Origin: Anaerolineae bacterium
Lineage (GTDB): Bacteria > Chloroflexota > Anaerolineae > Aggregatilineales > JAFGMM01
NCBI GenBank assembly: GCA_027494055.1
Contig: JAOSJO010000001.1
Coordinates: forward strand, 558,001-622,000
DNA: 64,000 bases
Direction of reading: 5' to 3'
The position numbers were made by a program, and so were the translations under genes. Below, piece by piece: positions 46,066 through 54,872 of this stretch. The notes beneath the pieces were generated by a model that saw only the letters and a program-made list of their open reading frames with translations, was not told the origin of the DNA and searched no databases. The first letter of the stretch is position 1. Each line of letters begins with the position of its first letter.

Positions 46066-46111
46066 CTCCCTCCCCCCGTCCCCCTCTCCACACTGTGGAG
46101 ACGGGGGGGAG
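46066..46111 (+). repeat. G/C-rich stem-loop in the maturase leader
   Basis: CTCCCTCCCCCCGTC pairs with GACGGGGGGGAG across an inner CTCCAC/GTGGAG hairpin, giving a long imperfect stem. It resembles the inverted repeat at 54799-54872. Lacking a T run, it could be a dispersed element, or it could affect expression of the gene at 46196. Confidence 0.5.
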
Positions 46112-46195
46112 TCGAACCACACCACACAGTGCTGACATCAACAGGTTTGAAACAGTCCTCTACCAGAACGGCAGGAGAGGCAAGGCTGCTCCATC

Positions 46196-47545
46196 ATGGC
46201 GCAACAGGCGACCACGCTCCCGACCACCGGCGACCAGATCATCCCGCCGCCCGCGTTCCACATCATGCTCAAGCCGCGCGGCGCAATCTGCAACCTGGAC
46301 TGCAAGTACTGCTACTTCCTGTCGAAAGAGCGGCTCTACCCCGACAGCCGCTTCCGCATGGCGGACGACCTGCTCGAAACGTACACGCGCCAGTACATCG
46401 AGGCGCAGCGCGTCCGGAGGTGACGTTCGCCTGGCAGGGTGGCGAGCCAACGCTCATGGGGCTGGATTTCTTTCAGCGCGCGGTCGAACTCCAGCAGAAG
46501 TATCGCCGGCCGGGGATGCGCATCCACAACGCCCTTCAGACCAACGGCACCCTCCTCGACGACGCCTGGGGCGCGTTCTTCCCGCGCGCATGACTTCCTC
46601 ATCGGCGTCAGCATCGACGGGCCGCCGGCGCTGCACGACTGCTACCGCGTGGACAAGGGCGGCCAGCCGACGTCGGACAGGGTCATGCGCGGCCTGGAGG
46701 TGCTCAAGCGGCACGGCGTCGCGTTCAACATCCTGTGCACCGTGCACGCCGGGAACGCCGACCACCCGCTGGAGGTCTACCGCTTCTTCCGCGACACGCT
46801 GAAGGCGCAGTTCATCCAGTTCATCCCCATCGTCGAGCGCGACAACGACACCGGCTTCCAGGAGGGGGATGTCGTGACCGACCGCTCGGTCACGGCGCGG
46901 CAGTACGGCGATTTCCTCATCGCCATCTTCGATGCGTGGGTGCGGCGCGACGTGGGCCGGGTGTACGTGCAGATTTTCGACGTGGCGCTGGCGGCGTGGG
47001 CCGGCTACAGCCCGGGGCTGTGCATCTTCGAGGAGACGTGCGGCGCCGCGATGGCAATGGAGCACAACGGCGACCTCTTCTCCTGCGACCACTTCGTGGA
47101 ACCCCGGCACCGGCTCGGCAACCTCCGCGAGGACCTGCTCGTCGAAATGGCGGGGTCGGCCAAGCAGCGCAAGTTCGGGCAGGACAAGCGTGACATGCTG
47201 CCCCAGTACTGCCGCGACTGCGAGGTGCGCTTCGTGTGCAACGGCGGCTGCCCCAAGAACCGTTTCATCCGCACGCCAGACGGCGAGCCGGGCCTCAATT
47301 ACCTGTGCGCGGGGTACCGGGCGTTCTTCAACCACATCGACGCGCCGATGCGCTTCATGGCCGCCGAGCTGCACGCACAGCGCGCCCCCGCCAACGTGAT
47401 GGCGCACATGCTCACGCAGGACGCCGCGTTGGAGCGCGCCTACGCCGCCGCCGGGCGCAACGACCCGTGCCCGTGCGGTAGCGGCAGGAAGTATAAACAG
47501 TGTTGCCTGCCCAAACGGCGCGCGGCCCGAACCGACGCGCCGTAG
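46196..47545 (+). CDS. Anaerobic sulfatase maturase, radical SAM/SPASM with C-terminal SEC-C motif (frameshifted twice)
   Basis: A radical-SAM enzyme of about 450 residues that oxidises the active-site Cys of sulfatases to formylglycine without oxygen. The SAM cluster motif is [14 protein letters not shown] near residue 33. [10 protein letters not shown] near 85 matches the GGEPT SAM-binding motif. The C-terminal SPASM cysteines are in [43 protein letters not shown] and a final C near 380. A SEC-C zinc motif ([15 protein letters not shown]) ends the protein. Breaks at 46414-46415 and in 46581-46583 are each cured by one C ([13 protein letters not shown] and [16 protein letters not shown]). 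The natural client is the sulfatase at 42893. Confidence 0.93.
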
Positions 47546-47576
47546 GCGACCCCGCGCGCCCGGCCTGAAGCCGGGC

Positions 47577-48544
47577 TTAGGCCCAACGCGCGTTGAGGAA
47601 CTGGATCTTCTCCATGATGTGGTGCGGGCCGCCGCCGTCGTGCTGGTTGAAGGTATACACCCGGATCGCTTTCGGCGCGCTGAGGTGGTTGTACGCGGCG
47701 AACACGGTCGAGGGCGGGCAGATCGTGTCCATCAGCCCGACTGAGTAGAGCGCCTCCGCCTTGGCGCGCGCGGCGAAGTTCATCCCATCGAAGTACGACA
47801 GCGTGTTGAACACGGTGTCCACCTTGTCGCGGTGGATGCGCAGGTATTTCACGATCTCCTGGTAGGGGTGCTCGTCGCTGATCTCGGTGGCGCGGCGGAA
47901 ATGGCAGAGGAAGGGGACGTCCGGCATGGCAACGGCCACATCGGGCACGAGGCCGCTCACCGCCACGGTGATGCCGCCGCCCTGGCTGCCCCCGTCAACG
48001 CCACGCGCGCCGCATCGACGGCGGGATGGCTGCGCGCCGCCTCGACCGCGCGCACCGCGTCGGTGAAGACGCGGCGGTAGTAGTACGTCTTCGGGTCGAG
48101 GATGCCCTGCGTCATGAAGCCGGGAAAGAAGGGGTTTGCGCCGTCAGGGATGTCGGGCGTGTCGCCGGGCGCCCAGGCGCAGCCCTGCCCGCGCGTGTCC
48201 ATGACGAGGTAGGCGTACCCGGCGCTCGGCCACGGCAGCCATTGGATCGGGAAGCCGCGCCCGCCGCCGTAGCCGATGTACTCCACCACGCACGGGCGCT
48301 GACCAGACGCGCCAGCCGGCAGCATGAACCAGCCCTTGATCGGCTGGCCGCCGTAGCCGGCGAAGGTCACGTCGTAGACCTCCACCGTCTTCATGCCGAA
48401 GTCCGCCGCCGCGAACTGCGCGTTGAGTGGATGCGCGCGCGCCTCATCGAGCGTCATCCGCCAGAAGGCGTCGAAGTCGGCGGGTTCGTCGCGTTCCGGC
48501 TTGTAGAGGTGCAGTTGCTCCAGGGGCATGTCGAAGAAAGCCAT
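47577..48544 (-). CDS. Acetyl xylan esterase / cephalosporin-C deacetylase (AXE1) family (frameshifted)
   Basis: An alpha/beta hydrolase of about 323 residues of the AXE1 family (PF05448), which removes acetyl groups from xylan or xylo-oligosaccharides. The N-terminal [20 protein letters not shown] is typical. The [14 protein letters not shown] region near residue 118 is the family's RGQG oxyanion segment. The nucleophile elbow GGSQGGGI near 190 appears once the C run 47989-47993 is lengthened by one base. The catalytic Asp lies in [17 protein letters not shown] near 270 and the His in [13 protein letters not shown] near 300. No signal peptide, so the substrate is probably an imported oligosaccharide. 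Confidence 0.9.
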
Positions 48545-48645
48545 GATGCATCTCCTCGCGGGGTCATAAGTAGGAAAGCGCAGATGCGGGCAATGTTACC
48601 CGCTTGCCGGGATTGTGGCTACGGGTGTGCGGGCAGGCTTGGTGG

Positions 48646-48998
48646 GTATTTGTTCACCTTTGGGTTCCTGCGACTGATGGATTTTGAATAATTGCACTGG
48701 CAATGCTCTCTTGACCGCCCGTAGCGGCACAGCACGCTGTTCCCATCCACCGCCATATCTGGCGGTAGAGGCGAACCGGCGGTTCGCCCCTACGACCCCT
48801 ACATCGCAAAGTTTGTGATAGGCACGTAGCCATACCGTGACTCTGCGAAGAGATTACCAAGGTGATTTGCCAAAATGCATAGGTCGCGGGCTAATCCGTA
48901 TTCTTCCCCGTCATTATCTGCGATTGGCCGACGACTTCAGTCGTCGGGTTACGAAAAACACCACGGCGTGATGCCGAGCAAACAACGTGAATAGATGC
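48646..48998 (+). mobile_element. 150-bp palindromic MITE-like element, copy 3, split by a 201-bp element
   Basis: Its ends are flanked by an 8-bp duplication with one mismatch (CTTGGTGG at 48638-48645, CTTGGCGG at 48999-49006). Removing the 201-bp insert at 48679-48879 leaves 152 bp that match copies 1, 2 and 4 end to end: GTTCACCTTTGGGTTCCTG, the split first hairpin (GCGACTGA ... GGTCGCGGGCTAA), then GCCGACGACTTCAGTCGTCGG and GTGAATAGATGC. Confidence 0.8.
48679..48879 (+). mobile_element. 201-bp MITE-like element, copy B, nested inside a 150-bp element
   Basis: Same length as copy A (5943-6143) and its reverse complement. The ends are imperfect inverted repeats (GGATTTTGAATAATTGCAC at the left; the right end read inward begins GCATTTTGGCAAATCACC). 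It contains the stretch GCTCTCTTGACCGCCCGTAG, identical in copy A, and the hairpin core at 48765-48793. It is inserted at the tip of the first hairpin of the 150-bp element, the same position as copy A. Confidence 0.75.
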
Positions 48999-49051
48999 CT
49001 TGGCGGCGAACCTTAAAGAAGCGCTATCTTTAAGGTAATAGCGTACCGAGT

Positions 49052-49080
49052 TTGTCACGTTTGAGTCCCTCTGCTACAAT
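49052..49080 (+). promoter_or_regulatory. Promoter giving a leaderless HAD hydrolase transcript
   Basis: TTGTCA (49052-49057), a 17-bp spacer with an extended TGC, then TACAAT (49075-49080) and exactly 7 nt to the ATG at 49088. No ribosome-binding site is present. Confidence 0.65.
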
Positions 49081-49087
49081 GCCCGCC

Positions 49088-49821
49088 ATGACAAGGCTCA
49101 ACCCGGTTTTCTGCGACCGCGACGCGGTCTTTTTTTCGACCTCGATGACACGCTCAAGCTCTCCACGCCCGGCAACGTGGAGATGCTCATCGCGCTTGCT
49201 CGTGAAGCGGGCGTTGCGGTCGGCGCGGACAACGTGCTGGAGGCGCATCGTTTTGCGTACCGCTACTGGTCGGACCGCGAGCAGGTGACGCGCGACCTCG
49301 GCGCGCTGTCGCTTGACGACTTCTGGAGCGCCTACATTGCGCGGCAGCTTGTGGTGATGGGCGCGGACGGCTCGGCGGGCGACCTGCAGGCGCTGGCCGG
49401 CGCGATCAACCGGCGCTTCGCCGCCGAGTACAAGCCGGTGGCGGTGCTCGCGCCCGGCGCGGACGCGCTGCTGCGCCAGCTCAGCGACGCCGGGTTGATC
49501 CTGGGGCTGGTCTCCAACCGCGAGCGCCCGCTCGCGGCGACGACGCACGAGTTGGGCATCCTCCACCATTTCGACTTTACCCTCGCCGCTGGCGAGGTCG
49601 GCGCGTGGAAGCCGGAGACGGCCATCTTCACGCGCGCGCTGGATCTGGCCGGCGTCTCCGACGCGGCGCGCGCGGTGTACGTGGGCGACAATTACTGGAC
49701 GGATATCCTCGGCGCGCAGGAGGCCGGCCTGGGGGCGATCCTGGTGGATCGATGGGGGCTATTCCCGGAGGCGCGGGCGCGGTTCCCGGTCGTGCGCTCC
49801 CTGGAGGAGCTACTGGCGTAA
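49088..49821 (+). CDS. HAD-superfamily hydrolase (frameshifted)
   Basis: A haloacid-dehalogenase-type phosphatase of about 245 residues, subclass I. Motif 1 (FFDLDDTL) is restored by one more T in the run 49130-49136. The cap is helical (about residues 20-90). Motif 2 is the Ser in GLVSNRERPL near 140, motif 3 the Lys in GEVGAWKPETAIF near 172, and motif 4 VYVGDNYWTDILGAQEAGLG near 202 carries the acidic residue. Substrate unknown; phosphoglycolate-like phosphatases share this layout. The single promoter places the +1 at the start codon. Confidence 0.88.
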
Positions 49822-49837
49822 GGTTCGGCGGCCCGGC

Positions 49838-51067
49838 TTACTCGTCTGGTCCCAGTTCCGGCGGCAGCAGGCCCATCTGCAGCGCTTCCTCAAACGTCAG
49901 CGCGTCATCGCTCACCCCGACTTCGAGCTTGTTCTCTTCGGAGAGGCTCGCGCTATCCCAGAAGGCGTCTACGTCAATCTCTTCCAGCTTGTTGAGCGCG
50001 TTGGAGAGCGCCTTGTCGTCCACCTCGACCGGGGGCGGCGCGGGCGCTGGCTTCTGCGCCGGCGCAGGCTTTTGCGCGGGGGCCGGGCTGGCGGGCGCGG
50101 GCCTGGGCGGCGACGCGGACGGCGCGGCGGCGCGAACTTCGCGGGCGGGGGCGGGAGTCGCCGCTGCCGGGGCGGGCGTTGCGGCCTTTGGCGCAGCATC
50201 GGGGCGGCGCGTCGCGGGCTTCTGCCGCGCTGTCTCCGGCTTGTTTACTTCGAAAGCCACCTTCCCGACCACGTTGAGCATCTCTTCAATCGCGCGCTTG
50301 CCGTAGATCGACACCGAGCCGAGCGCGCGGCTCCCCGAAGCGCCGTCGAAAATCAGGCACACGAAGTGGTGCAGGCCGAACGCAAGGCCGTAGATGTCGA
50401 ACTGGTCGCCGTCCCAGAAGTACATCCCCCACGGGTCGCCGCCGACCATCTCGGCGATGAGAGGCATCGCAGCGAAGCTTGGGGTCAGCACGCGCGCCAG
50501 CTTCTCGCGGTCCAGGTAGCCGACCGCGCCCTGTTCGATGAGCAGGTCGCCGTTGCGGTCGATGAGCACAATCGCCATCGCGCCCACGTCGGTGAGCAGC
50601 CCGGTCATGATGGTGCGCAGTTCGTCGAGATTTACCTCCGGCACCGGCCCCAGGCTCTGGATGGTCGCCGCCGGCTGCGCCTCATCCTCGATCTCCTCAC
50701 CCAGGCCGACGCGCAGCGCCCTGGCAAGGCGCTCTGCCGCGAGCGGCTTTACCAGCACGGTGCAGGCCGTCTGGTCAATGAGGTTCTCCTCTGGCACGGG
50801 GTCGTCGATGTCGGCGATGACGATCACGCCCATGTGTGGCGCTTCGTCGGCGACCCGCATGGCAAGTTCGATGCCGTTCATGCCCGGCAACCTGTAGTCG
50901 ATCACGAGCAGGTCGGCAGGGGCGCGCTGCATTTCCAGCAACGCCGCCTCGCCGGACGGGATTTCGGTGATGACGGCGGGAAAGCCGAGCAGGTCGAGCG
51001 TGGCGCGGACCGCCTGGCTGACCTCGTGGCGATGATCGACGACCAGGATGCGCGGTAAAGAAACCAT
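49838..51067 (-). CDS. Response regulator receiver domain fused to a roadblock/LC7-like domain
   Basis: A 409-residue signalling protein. Residues 1-115 form a REC domain: the acidic pair and phosphoacceptor in RILVVDHRHE and DLLVIDYRLPGMNG (Asp near 56), and the switch Lys in VLVKPLA near 105. A Roadblock/LC7 domain (about 140-265: MTGLLTDVGAMAIVLIDRNG and SIYGKRAIEEMLNVVGKVAF) may bind a small GTPase or mediate dimerisation. An Ala/Pro-rich linker (about 275-355) leads to an acidic conserved tail. There is no DNA-binding output. The ATG at 51067 has AGGAGG ten bases upstream; a -10 TATAAT (51111-51116, minus strand) precedes it. Confidence 0.87.
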   Translation of the reverse strand: MVSLPRILVVDHRHEVSQAVRATLDLLGFPAVITEIPSGEAALLEMQRAPADLLVIDYRLPGMNGIELAMRVADEAPHMGVIVIADIDDPVPEENLIDQTACTVLVKPLAAERLARALRVGLGEEIEDEAQPAATIQSLGPVPEVNLDELRTIMTGLLTDVGAMAIVLIDRNGDLLIEQGAVGYLDREKLARVLTPSFAAMPLIAEMVGGDPWGMYFWDGDQFDIYGLAFGLHHFVCLIFDGASGSRALGSVSIYGKRAIEEMLNVVGKVAFEVNKPETARQKPATRRPDAAPKAATPAPAAATPAPAREVRAAAPSASPPRPAPASPAPAQKPAPAQKPAPAPPPVEVDDKALSNALNKLEEIDVDAFWDSASLSEENKLEVGVSDDALTFEEALQMGLLPPELGPDE

Positions 51068-51182
51068 AACTGCGTGCACCTCCTGGGGTTAACCCTTGTC
51101 CAATAGTTTTATTATACTCAAAAACGCCCAGGGGCCGAATGCGCGCGGGAGCACGATAGCGCGAGGGCGTTCCGCAAGCAGC

Positions 51183-51440
51183 GCGGGGTTGAAACACGAA
51201 GCCACCACGGGCGCGAAAAGTAACCGTTCGCCTTTTGGTTCCCGCGATTGAAGTCGCGGGCTAATTCGTATTCTTGCCTGCCATTACCTGCGATTAGCCG
51301 ACAACTTCAGTCGTCGGATTGCGAAAAACATACTCAGCGTGATACCGGGTGGACAACGTGAATAGATGCGTGAAAAGAGCCAAACCCTTTCGTGCCTGAC
51401 CGTTTCTCGTGCTTTCGTGTTACGCACACCGATGCGCGCT
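51183..51440 (-). repeat. CACGAA-type repeat, copy 3, split by a 150-bp element
   Basis: The left part GCGCGGGGTTGAAACACGAAG and the right part CTTTCGTGCCTG ... TCGTGCTTTCGTGTTACGCA together equal the reverse complement of the repeat at 12415-12522. The 150-bp element at 51221-51369 sits in the middle, so the CACGAA repeat is the older layer. The remainder up to 51630 holds nothing recognisable. Confidence 0.6.
51221..51369 (+). mobile_element. 150-bp palindromic MITE-like element, copy 4
   Basis: A 149-bp copy with 8-bp duplications differing in one base (GCGAAAAG at 51213-51220, GTGAAAAG at 51370-51377). Ends CCGTTCGCCTTTTGG and CAACGTGAATAGATGC. The hairpins are CCCGCGATTGAAGTCGCGGG and CCGACAACTTCAGTCGTCGG. 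It is inserted in a CACGAA-type repeat. Confidence 0.8.
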
Positions 51441-51638
51441 TCCCCATCCTCGGACTGCGTGGTGCCATGCCAGGGCGCCCACTGGCGCGATTCTTGCACT
51501 CAAAGGGAAAAGGGTGTTAAATGGGTGGCGTTGACCCCGCCGCATGGCGTGGACCTGAGTCAACCGACCCCCAGGCAGAAAAAACGGGACAGCCTTGGCC
51601 GCGACTCGCGCAGATGTGCAGCAGCGTTAGTAGCACAT

Positions 51639-51667
51639 TTGTGTGTGGTTTGCAGATCATGTACAAT
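51639..51667 (+). promoter_or_regulatory. Sigma-70 promoter of the two-TM protein gene
   Basis: TTGTGT (51639-51644), a 17-bp spacer and TACAAT (51662-51667), about 75 nt before the ATG at 51742, which has GAGAAAGG upstream. Confidence 0.55.
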
Positions 51668-51741
51668 GACTCGCGGTGGGCCGTGCAGCGCACATCCGGC
51701 GCGCGGCGGCGCAACCCTTGTGATAGAGAAAGGCCAGAGCC

Positions 51742-52845
51742 ATGAGCGCCATAATAGACATCCTCCGCCGCCAGGCCCGATACTGGATCCCGTTCCTGGT
51801 CGGGTTGCTGCTGGGTCTGCTGTGGGCATGGCAGATCGCGCCGGTGGTGTGGACCGACGCCGGGCCGGTTCAACTGAGCGACTCGTACAAGGAAGAGTGG
51901 ATCAAGCTGGCGGCGCTGCAATATGAGCAAACCGGCGACCGCGGCCAGGCGGAGCGGCTGGTCATCGCGGCGGGCGACGTTGGCCCGACCTTCGACAGGC
52001 TCATCAGCGAGAACGCCACCACCGACCCGGCGCTGGCGGCGCGCATCTCGCGGCTGCAAGAGGACGTCTACCGCGCTGTCGCGGACGACGCCCAGGCGAC
52101 GCAGCGCGCCTCCGACGGGCGCGGCGGTCCGGGCATCCCGGCGCTGGTCCTGTTGGTGGCTGTCATCATCATACTCTGGGGCGTGGCCGCCGTGCTGATG
52201 AGCATACCGCTGATCGCGATGGCGCGCGGGCTGCTCTTCATGCGCGGCAGCGGCGACATGGTCGAGACGGGGCCGTCGTCTGCGGAGCGGCTGGCGGGCG
52301 TGCGCGCCGCGCAGCAGGCCGCCGCCACCCAGGCCATCGACTACTCGCTGACCGACCTCGGCACGCCGGTCGGGCAGTACATGACCACCTACCTGATCGG
52401 CGACGACCTCTACGACGACTCGTTCAGCGTGGAGAAAGACAGCGGCGAATTCCTCGGTGAGACCGGCGCGGGCATCTCCGAGACGATTGGCGTGGGCGAC
52501 CCGAAGAAAGTCACCGCCATCGAGGTCTGGCTCTTTGACAAGAACGACATCCGCACCGTGACCAAAGTGCTCATGAGCGAGCACGCCTACTACGACGAGA
52601 ACATGCGGGCGCGGCTGGCCCCGAAGGGCGAGGCCGTGCTGGTCGAACCCAACGGCATCGTCGTCCTTGAAACGAACACGCTGCGCGTGCAGGCGCGCGT
52701 CGTGGACCTGGCCTACGCGCAGGCGGACCCCATGCCGACCAATAGTGTCTTCGAGCGGCTCACGCTCGAATTGGCCTCGTGGGAGAAGGAAGGCGCCGCG
52801 CCGGCAGAGGAAGCGGACGCCTTCGGCGACACGATGTCGTTCTAG
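51742..52845 (+). CDS. Two-TM membrane protein of unknown function
   Basis: A 367-residue protein I cannot assign to a family. TM1 is at about residues 14-33 (YWIPFLVGLLLGLLWAWQIA). An extracytoplasmic helical part (about 40-130) is followed by TM2 at about 133-157 (ALVLLVAVIIILWGVAAVLM). A cytoplasmic C-terminal domain of some 190 residues is rich in beta strands (KVTAIEVWLFDKNDIRTVTK) and predicted to be globular. It ends just before a strong terminator and precedes murJ, so it may take part in envelope biogenesis, but that rests only on position. Confidence 0.78.
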   Translation: MSAIIDILRRQARYWIPFLVGLLLGLLWAWQIAPVVWTDAGPVQLSDSYKEEWIKLAALQYEQTGDRGQAERLVIAAGDVGPTFDRLISENATTDPALAARISRLQEDVYRAVADDAQATQRASDGRGGPGIPALVLLVAVIIILWGVAAVLMSIPLIAMARGLLFMRGSGDMVETGPSSAERLAGVRAAQQAAATQAIDYSLTDLGTPVGQYMTTYLIGDDLYDDSFSVEKDSGEFLGETGAGISETIGVGDPKKVTAIEVWLFDKNDIRTVTKVLMSEHAYYDENMRARLAPKGEAVLVEPNGIVVLETNTLRVQARVVDLAYAQADPMPTNSVFERLTLELASWEKEGAAPAEEADAFGDTMSF

Positions 52846-52914
52846 CGCGCTGCTGGCGCGCGGACAGGTTGCGGGGTGGGGCGTGGCGCCCGCCCCGTTT
52901 TGTTTCCCTGGCGT

Positions 52915-52939
52915 GCCCGGCGGCAGGCCGGGCTTTTTT
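52915..52939 (+). terminator. Intrinsic terminator after the two-TM protein gene
   Basis: GCCCGGC and GCCGGGC form a 7-bp GC stem with a 5-nt loop, followed by TTTTTT. It separates this gene from murJ. Confidence 0.85.
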
Positions 52940-53042
52940 GCGCCCCGCCGTTGACTTGCGCTACACTGCCCCGCACGGGCGCACGGCAGGCGGCATTGTC
53001 GCGCTCCCACTAACAGGAAACCAGATACAAGGCGGCACAGCA

Positions 53043-54701
53043 ATGAGCCAACCCGAAACCGCGAGCGAAACGGCGACAACCGGAGACGGCGGCTCCGCCC
53101 CAAAGCTGCCCGGCCTGGGGCGCATCGTGCGCTCCACGCTGATCGTGGCGGTCGCCTCGGCGGCGGCGAAGGCCATCAGCCTGGGGCAGACCGTCATCGT
53201 CACCGACCGGTTCGGCCCGGAGTGGGACACCTACGTCGCGGCGAGCAGCGTCCCCGACCTGATCGTGATCCTGATCTCCGGTGGCGCGCTGATCCAGGCG
53301 TTCCTGCCCGTCTTCTCGGACTTCCTCGCGAAAACCGACCGCCCGCGCGCGTGGCGGCTGGCGAGCGCGACGATCAACACCGTGTTCCTGGTGTCGCTGG
53401 TCCTGGCGGCGGTCGCGTTCGTGCTCGCGCCGTGGCTGGTCCCGAATGTCCTCACGCCCGGCTTCGCCAGCAACCCCGAACAGGTGGCCCTCATCGTGGA
53501 GTTGCTGCGTGTCCTGTTGCTGAGCAGCATCATCTTCTCGGTGAGCGGGCTGTTCATGGGTATCCTCCAGGCGCACCAGAACTTCTTCCTGCCGGCGCTG
53601 GCGGCGGTCTTTCAGGACGCGGGGCTGCTGTTCGGCATCATCTTTCTGGTGGAACCGCTGGGGCTGCACGGCGTGGCGTGGGGCGCGGTGATCGGCGCGG
53701 CGTGCCACTTTCTCGTCCAGGTGCCGGGGCTGATCTACTTCCGGATGCGCTGGCGGCCCGTGCTCGGCTGGAGCCTGCCGGAGTTGCGCCTGGTGGTCCG
53801 GCTCATGATCCCGCGCGTGCTTGGGTTGGGGCTGGTGTTCTGGTTCAACCTGCGCTACATCCCGAACCTGATTGGCTCGTGGCTGCCCGAAGGCTCCATC
53901 GCCGCGTACACGTGGGGCTGGCAGTTGATGCAGATTCCGGAGACGCTGCTGGGCACCGCGCTCGCCATCGTGATCTTCCCCACGCTGGCGACGCTCTCGG
54001 CGCTCGGCGACGTGCCGGGCAAGCGGCGCGCGCTCTCCGGCTCGATGCGCTACATCCTGGCGGTGACGGTGCCGGCGGGGTTCGGGATGCTGCTGGTGGG
54101 CCGGCCACTCATCAGCCTGCTGGAGCGCGGCGCGTTCGACCCGGCGCTGGGCGACCTGGTGTACAGCACGACGGCGGCGTTCACGCTCGGCCTCATCACG
54201 CACGCGGCGCTTGAGGTGGTGGCGCGTGGCTTCTACGCCGACAAGGACACGATGACGCCGCTGTTCACGGCGGTGGCGGCGGCGGTGGTGAACCTGGCGC
54301 TGGCGTTCCTGCTCAGCGGGCCGTGGGGCGTGGGCGGCGTGGCGCTGGCGAACTCGGTCGCGATCCTCATCGAAGTGATCCTGCTCCTCGCCATCCTGCA
54401 GCGGCGCTGGGCCGGCATCGACCAGGCGCGGCTGGCGCGGACCGGCATGCGCGCGCTGGCGGCGTCGCTGGTGATGTCGGCGGCGGTGCTCATCGTGCAG
54501 GCGTTGATGCGCGCGGTGGGCGTCGGTGGGGAGGACGCCGGCCTGGCGACAACCATCGTGGCTATCGCCGTCGCGGCCGGCGTGGGCATCGTGGTGTATT
54601 TCGGCGCGGGGGCGCTCCTGGGCATGGAGGAGATTCGCATGATCCCGCAGATGGTGATGCGCCGGCTGCGCGCCCCGGCGGAGGAGTCGCGGCCGGCGTA
54701 G
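53043..54701 (+). CDS. murJ: Lipid II flippase MurJ-family protein
   Basis: A 552-residue MATE-like/MOP-superfamily transporter of the MurJ (MviN) group that moves undecaprenyl-linked peptidoglycan precursors across the membrane. It has a short Ser/Glu-rich cytoplasmic N-terminus and about 14 TM helices beginning with STLIVAVASAAAKAISLGQT. Family positions include RFGPEWDTYVAASSVPDLIV near residue 55, SGGALIQAFLPVFSDFLAK near 78, LMGILQAHQNFFLPAL near 178 and the RVLGLGLVFWFNLRYIPNL stretch near 265. The ATG at 53043 is chosen because the open frame upstream lies in the terminator region. Other MurJ-like proteins of the superfamily could export other polysaccharides. Confidence 0.87.
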   Translation: MSQPETASETATTGDGGSAPKLPGLGRIVRSTLIVAVASAAAKAISLGQTVIVTDRFGPEWDTYVAASSVPDLIVILISGGALIQAFLPVFSDFLAKTDRPRAWRLASATINTVFLVSLVLAAVAFVLAPWLVPNVLTPGFASNPEQVALIVELLRVLLLSSIIFSVSGLFMGILQAHQNFFLPALAAVFQDAGLLFGIIFLVEPLGLHGVAWGAVIGAACHFLVQVPGLIYFRMRWRPVLGWSLPELRLVVRLMIPRVLGLGLVFWFNLRYIPNLIGSWLPEGSIAAYTWGWQLMQIPETLLGTALAIVIFPTLATLSALGDVPGKRRALSGSMRYILAVTVPAGFGMLLVGRPLISLLERGAFDPALGDLVYSTTAAFTLGLITHAALEVVARGFYADKDTMTPLFTAVAAAVVNLALAFLLSGPWGVGGVALANSVAILIEVILLLAILQRRWAGIDQARLARTGMRALAASLVMSAAVLIVQALMRAVGVGGEDAGLATTIVAIAVAAGVGIVVYFGAGALLGMEEIRMIPQMVMRRLRAPAEESRPA

Positions 54702-54798
54702 GCGTGACTCACGCTCGCGTTGCCGGCTATGCAGAGAACTCTCGAACCGTGAGCAGCCTCACCGTGAAGTGCCGTGCGACGATCCGGCCTGGCTGACC

Positions 54799-54872
54799 TC
54801 ACCCCTCGCCGCGCTGCGCGCGGCTTCCCCCCTCTCCATCAAAATGGAGAGGCGGGCAGGGGGGTGAGGTAA
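54799..54872. repeat. Large imperfect inverted repeat (CTCACCCC type)
   Basis: CTCACCCCTCGCCGC faces GGCAGGGGGGTGAG, with an inner hairpin CTCTCCATC/AAAATGGAGAG. It lies 100 bp after murJ and could act as a transcript end or RNA-protecting structure. The other stretches of 54702-54989 contain a CGAATAACGC-type repeat (54945-54975) and nothing coding. Confidence 0.5.

Noticed and set aside
46066..46111. G/C-rich hairpin as the terminator of the sulfatase operon
   Set aside because: It has no T run, lies 280 bp after the last stop and is downstream of the maturase promoter.
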